From an uncultured Eubacteriales bacterium (GTDB taxonomy: Bacteria > Bacillota > Clostridia > Peptostreptococcales > Anaerovoracaceae), in the NCBI GenBank assembly GCA_902763505.1, contig CACWSO010000009.1, forward strand, positions 1 through 64,000: 64,000 nt of DNA, read 5' to 3'. Positions 60,571-64,000 of the stretch are shown piece after piece. The number at the start of each line of letters is the position of its first letter. Position 1 is the first letter of the stretch. Position numbers and translations under genes: made by a program. Below the pieces are notes generated by a model that searched no databases, had not been told where the DNA came from, and saw nothing but the letters and a program-made list of their open reading frames with translations.

Positions 60571-62229
60571 CTATTTCATCTTCTTTCCGCCGAAATAGAC
60601 CTCCAGCGGTTCGTTATAACTGAACCCTGCAGGCTCAGCTGCGAGCAGATCATTGTCGAATACCAGGAAGTCTGCGTCCTTGCCGACGGCAATGGATCCC
60701 TTAGAGGCTTCGATGCCGAGCTGCTTCGCCCCGTTGATCGTATATCCCAGGATCATCTCCTCGATGTTCATTTTTTCTTCGGCAGGCGGGAATGAATAAT
60801 CGCCAATGTAGAATTCCGGCAGTCTGGTCTTTTCGGTGATCTGGCGCGTCATCCCGATTTCCATACCCAGGCTAGGGTTCCAGCATGTGAAATCTTCGAA
60901 TGTGATGTTATCGCTTGACCAGGTTACAAGCGCGCCGGTGTCCCAAACAGTTTTGCATCGGAACATATTCTTGGCCCGTTTCTCACCAAGCAGCGGAATC
61001 AACGATTCAAGAGGCTCTCCGCCATGCCACCACGGCGTATAATTCGCGATGACACCAAGCTCTGCGAAACGCGGGAGATCTGCATCATCCTGAACCTCCA
61101 GATGTGCGCAGGTGACTTTCACATGGTAGTCGTCACCCAGCTCTTTTCTGGCCAGCTCCACGGCATCAAGTACGACGCGGGATGCGTTATCGCCTACAGT
61201 GTGCAGGTGAAGATCAAGATCCTCCTCATTCAGCAATATGATCAGCTCGGCAAGCTCTTCTTTCGTGAAAGCCGGGCACCCTCTTGTCTGCGTCTCCGGG
61301 TATGGGTCGATCATAGCTCCGGTATGGATCTTCAGGGTGCCATCCATAAACGCCTTCATGGTATGCACCTTCAGGTGTTCCGTGTTAAACTCGCGACGGA
61401 AGCGTTTCAGTTCCTTCATGCCTTCTTCCATTTGCCACGCCGCCGCGATCACGAAGCATCCATCGACATATACCGGGAGCTTACCTTGTCTGTCCAGTTC
61501 GCGCAGACGTTCGTAGGCACGCTCATGGAACGCGTTTAATCCGGGGATACCGCAGTCAAAAACGCAGTTGACGCCGGCCTCTACAGAATAATCGATCCAG
61601 CGCAGCAATTCCGCGTCGATCTGTTCATCGGTCAGGTCCATAGCGCCTTCCAGGATGATAGGCATTTCTGCTGTCCCTTCGATGATATTTCCGGTCACAT
61701 GTCCGTCTTTTCGCACATAATAGCTCAAACCCGGAACAGGATCCGGCGTGTCATCTGTGATGCCGTGTTTCTCGAGGATGCGGGAGTTTACCCATATACT
61801 GTGTCCTTCCCCTTCGTGGATCTGCAGTTCACTGTCCGGGCAGATCGCGTCAAGGTCTTCTTTGGTGATCTCTTCCCCATTCAGGAATCTTTTTTCCAGA
61901 AGAAATTTGTAGCGTTCCACGCCGGGATTCTTCTTGATATAATCCGCCATAAAGTCCAGCGCTTCCTGTTTGCCATTGCATTCAAAACGCTCGCCGATCT
62001 CCCCGTACTCGAATCCGATAGGAAATGTTACATGGACATGAGTATCAATGATACCCGGCATGATGAATTTCCCTTCAAGATCTGTAACCTCTCCTTCAAA
62101 ATCCGAAAGGCCGGCCTCATCGCCAACATAGACGAACTTGCCGTCTTTGACCGCCAGGGCCGTTGCCAGAGGCATTTCTTTATCTGCAGTGAATATTTTC
62201 GCATTTTTAATGATTTGATCTGCTTCCAT
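60571..62229 (-). CDS. YtcJ-like amidohydrolase, tandem copy 1
   Basis: The 552-residue protein has the HxH metal motif MPGIIDTHVHVTFP (about 57-70), LHLHTVGDNASR (about 344-355), VTCAHLEVQDDADL (about 376-389) and the terminal sandwich GSIAVGKDADFLVFDNDLLA. It is closely related to the next gene (same ends, PAGFSYNEP versus PEGFSHNVP), so the two arose by duplication. An AGGCAGAGAGTG stretch upstream gives only a weak ribosome site. These are probable N-acyl or N-substituted amide hydrolases in the cytoplasm. Confidence 0.85.
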   Translation of the reverse strand: MEADQIIKNAKIFTADKEMPLATALAVKDGKFVYVGDEAGLSDFEGEVTDLEGKFIMPGIIDTHVHVTFPIGFEYGEIGERFECNGKQEALDFMADYIKKNPGVERYKFLLEKRFLNGEEITKEDLDAICPDSELQIHEGEGHSIWVNSRILEKHGITDDTPDPVPGLSYYVRKDGHVTGNIIEGTAEMPIILEGAMDLTDEQIDAELLRWIDYSVEAGVNCVFDCGIPGLNAFHERAYERLRELDRQGKLPVYVDGCFVIAAAWQMEEGMKELKRFRREFNTEHLKVHTMKAFMDGTLKIHTGAMIDPYPETQTRGCPAFTKEELAELIILLNEEDLDLHLHTVGDNASRVVLDAVELARKELGDDYHVKVTCAHLEVQDDADLPRFAELGVIANYTPWWHGGEPLESLIPLLGEKRAKNMFRCKTVWDTGALVTWSSDNITFEDFTCWNPSLGMEIGMTRQITEKTRLPEFYIGDYSFPPAEEKMNIEEMILGYTINGAKQLGIEASKGSIAVGKDADFLVFDNDLLAAEPAGFSYNEPLEVYFGGKKMK

Positions 62230-62258
62230 ATGTCTTCACTCTCCGTTTCACTCTCTGC

Positions 62259-63941
62259 CTAATCATTTCTTTTTTTGCCGCTGAAATATACTTCCGCAGG
62301 TACATTGTGGCTGAATCCTTCCGGCTCTGCTGTAAGCAGATCGTTATCGAATACCAGAAAATCAGCGTCCTTTCCGGCTTCGATGGAGCCCTTCCGGTCT
62401 TCAATGCCAAGCTGCTTCGCTCCATTGATCGTATATCCCAGGATCATTTCTTCGATATTCATTCTCTCGCTTAAAGGCGCAAGCGGATTTTCTGTCGTTT
62501 CACCCTCGATCCACTTGGTCTTCTCGGTGATCCAGCGGGTCATGCCGATTTCCATATTGCTGTAAGGATTCCATGATACAAACTCATCCCAGAATCCGAC
62601 ATCATCGCTTGACCATGTTACAAGGGCTCCGGTGTCCCAGACAGTCTTACTGCGGTACATCTTCAGCGCGCGTTCTGATCCGATCACACTCGGCCAGAAC
62701 TCGCAAGGTTCGCAGCCCAGACCCATGTTCCCGGCGTGCCATGCAGGTGTGTAATTGGCAATGACGCCTAGCTGGGCGAAACGGGAAAGATCATCATCAT
62801 CCTGAACCCACAGGTGGGTACATGTGACCCTCACACGGAAACGATCCCCCAGTTCCTTCCTGACCCGTTCCACGGCATCCAGCACAATACGGGCTGATCG
62901 CTCGCCAACCGTATGGGCATGAAAATCCAGGCCCGCCTCGTTGAGTTTAATCAGAAGATCTGCCGTTTCATCGACGCTGAGAGTCGTAGCTCCCACCGCG
63001 CCGGTGTCTTCATAAGGCGTGATCATTGCCGCCGTTTCAATTTTTAAGGTACCATCCATCAGGACCTTAAATGTATGAACCTTCAGGTGTTCTGTATCGA
63101 ACTCACGGTTGAAACGCTTCGTCTCTTCCAGAGCTTCATCCACTTTCCTTGGATCTGTCAACATATAACATCCGTCAACATAGACCGGCAGCTTCCCCTG
63201 CTTGTCCAGCTCGCGCATATACGTATAGATCATCTCATGGATATCGTTGTGTGACGGAAAGCCGGCGTCAAAAACAGCGCTCACACCGTGTTTTTCACAG
63301 AAATCGATCCAGTATGATACAGCTTTCCCTATCATCTCATCGGTCAGGTTTTCTTTCAATTGATCGAAAAGGAAAGGCCAGCTTGCGGACTCAAAGGCGT
63401 TTCCGGTGATATGACCATCTTTACGCACGTAATAGGCGAGTTCCGGCACAGGGTCCGGCGTGTCGTCGGTGATGCCGTGACGTTCCAGCATCTTGGAGTT
63501 TACCCAAACGCTGTGACATTCCCCCTCCAGGATCACGATCCCTCTGTCCGGGCAGATTGCATCGAGGTCCTCTTTTGAGAGGTCTTCTCCGTTCAGGCAC
63601 GCGCGATCTAACACGAATCGGTAAGGGTCCTGTCCGGGGTTCTTGCTGATATGCTCCTTCATAAACTCCAGCGCTTCTTTTTTATTGGCGCAAAGGACAT
63701 ACACGCCCAGGTCAACGTATTCAAATGCTACACCCGTCGTAATATGCACATGGCTGTCTATGATGCCGGGCATGATGAACCTGCCGCCGAGATCAGTGAC
63801 TTCCCCTTCATAATCCGAAAGGCCGGCCTCATCGCCTACATAGGCAAATTTGCCATCTTTCACAACGAGCGCAGATGCGATAGGATTGTTCTGGTCTGAT
63901 GTGAATATCTTCGCATTTCTTATAATCTGATCCGCCTTCAT
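62259..63941 (-). CDS. YtcJ-like amidohydrolase, tandem copy 2
   Basis: The 560-residue protein has the same layout as copy 1: KADQIIRNAKIFTSD (2-16), MPGIIDSHVHITTG (about 57-70), LDFHAHTVGERSAR, VTCTHLWVQDDDDL and GSIEAGKDADFLVFDNDLL. The active-site region differs by a short insertion (LGCEPCEFWPS) after the NYTPAWHAG stretch, which suggests a different substrate. Its ATG overlaps the stop of the preceding gene (ATGA). Confidence 0.85.
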   Translation of the reverse strand: MKADQIIRNAKIFTSDQNNPIASALVVKDGKFAYVGDEAGLSDYEGEVTDLGGRFIMPGIIDSHVHITTGVAFEYVDLGVYVLCANKKEALEFMKEHISKNPGQDPYRFVLDRACLNGEDLSKEDLDAICPDRGIVILEGECHSVWVNSKMLERHGITDDTPDPVPELAYYVRKDGHITGNAFESASWPFLFDQLKENLTDEMIGKAVSYWIDFCEKHGVSAVFDAGFPSHNDIHEMIYTYMRELDKQGKLPVYVDGCYMLTDPRKVDEALEETKRFNREFDTEHLKVHTFKVLMDGTLKIETAAMITPYEDTGAVGATTLSVDETADLLIKLNEAGLDFHAHTVGERSARIVLDAVERVRKELGDRFRVRVTCTHLWVQDDDDLSRFAQLGVIANYTPAWHAGNMGLGCEPCEFWPSVIGSERALKMYRSKTVWDTGALVTWSSDDVGFWDEFVSWNPYSNMEIGMTRWITEKTKWIEGETTENPLAPLSERMNIEEMILGYTINGAKQLGIEDRKGSIEAGKDADFLVFDNDLLTAEPEGFSHNVPAEVYFSGKKRND

Positions 63942-64000
63942 TTTATCTTCTTCCCTTCAATATACACATCTGTCGGCTTCTGGTAGCTGAACCCTTCGTG
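63938..64000 (-). CDS. C-terminal end of a third tandem amidohydrolase (partial)
   Basis: The last 20 codons are visible, reading HEGFSYQKPTDVYIEGKKIK before a TGA that overlaps the next ATG. The tail matches those of the two following amidohydrolases (GFSYNEPLEVYFGGKK type), so a third paralogue runs out of the window to the right. Confidence 0.85.
   Translation of the reverse strand, partial: HEGFSYQKPTDVYIEGKKIK

Noticed and set aside
1..64000. CRISPR arrays, tRNA or rRNA genes, prophage or insertion sequences
   Set aside because: No regular spacer-repeat arrays, cloverleaf sequences, rRNA segments, transposase or phage structural genes were recognised on either strand.

Overview
The window reads as chromosomal DNA of an anaerobic, amino-acid- and sugar-fermenting member of the Firmicutes (class Clostridia). 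This rests on strong AGGAGG ribosome sites, a T-box leader, a Cheo-type LexA box, ferredoxin-linked 2-oxoacid oxidoreductase, citrate lyase, formate-tetrahydrofolate ligase and many YtcJ-type amidohydrolases. No respiratory genes, rRNA, tRNA, phage genes, insertion sequences or CRISPR arrays were seen. The exact genus cannot be fixed from the sequence alone.

Layout. 1-7.5 kb: a small unknown gene, then a minus-strand group (thioesterase, YwaF-like membrane protein, DMT transporter, LysO-like exporter), a corrinoid adenosyltransferase, a DHA2 drug exporter and an amidohydrolase. 7.5-19.4 kb: a sugar island with eight minus-strand genes (GH4 glycosidase, ABC importer, AgaS, GatZ, beta-helix lipoprotein, MsmX-like ATPase). 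It faces a LacI regulator and a BadF-type kinase, and three operator palindromes lie between them. 19.4-23.5 kb: phosphatase, TrmL, and a pantothenate operon (PanG-like reductase, panB, panC) behind a structured leader. 23.5-26.8 kb: a YtrA-type regulator with an ABC exporter. 26.8-30.2 kb: a four-subunit 2-oxoacid:ferredoxin oxidoreductase behind an isoleucine-type T-box. 30.2-34.7 kb: citDEF and fhs. 34.8-40.2 kb: flavodoxin, a 10-TM metal exporter, a HAD hydrolase, an SOS-controlled small protein, an alpha/beta hydrolase, a cyclase and an AhpD-like protein. 40.2-49.2 kb: an Old-Yellow-Enzyme-type reductase, cysteine desulfurase, AAA ATPase, PepD and an aconitase-family hydratase. 49.7-52.5 kb: amidohydrolase and PLP racemase. 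52.5-55.3 kb: a small accessory segment flanked by two type I toxin-antitoxin-like loci. 55.3-64 kb: an amino-acid permease, a saccharopine-dehydrogenase-like protein, a GPH symporter and at least three tandem amidohydrolases.

The most striking discovery is a family of paired small RNAs and short hydrophobic peptides. At 52.6-52.9 kb and 54.9-55.3 kb, a minus-strand RNA of about 70 nt (promoter TTGACA-N16-TATAAT) diverges from a plus-strand mRNA (TTTACA-N17-TAATAT) that encodes a peptide of about 29 residues ending in CKWLGR. In each locus the terminal hairpin loops of the two RNAs are exactly complementary, but the loop sequence differs between loci (CCGCCA versus TCGCGT). The 5' part of each small RNA is antisense to its own peptide's start region through a direct repeat. 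Each mRNA also shows a co-varying 5'/3' lock. The second peptide gene carries a one-base frameshift. A third, solitary small RNA of the same design sits at 35.4 kb. Other notable signals are the isoleucine T-box on the oxidoreductase, the pantothenate leader, a LexA box filling a promoter spacer, two apparently leaderless genes, a bipartite GTAGTGAGA-N21-AATTACACC motif found three times, and a strong excess of GCAAARGC.
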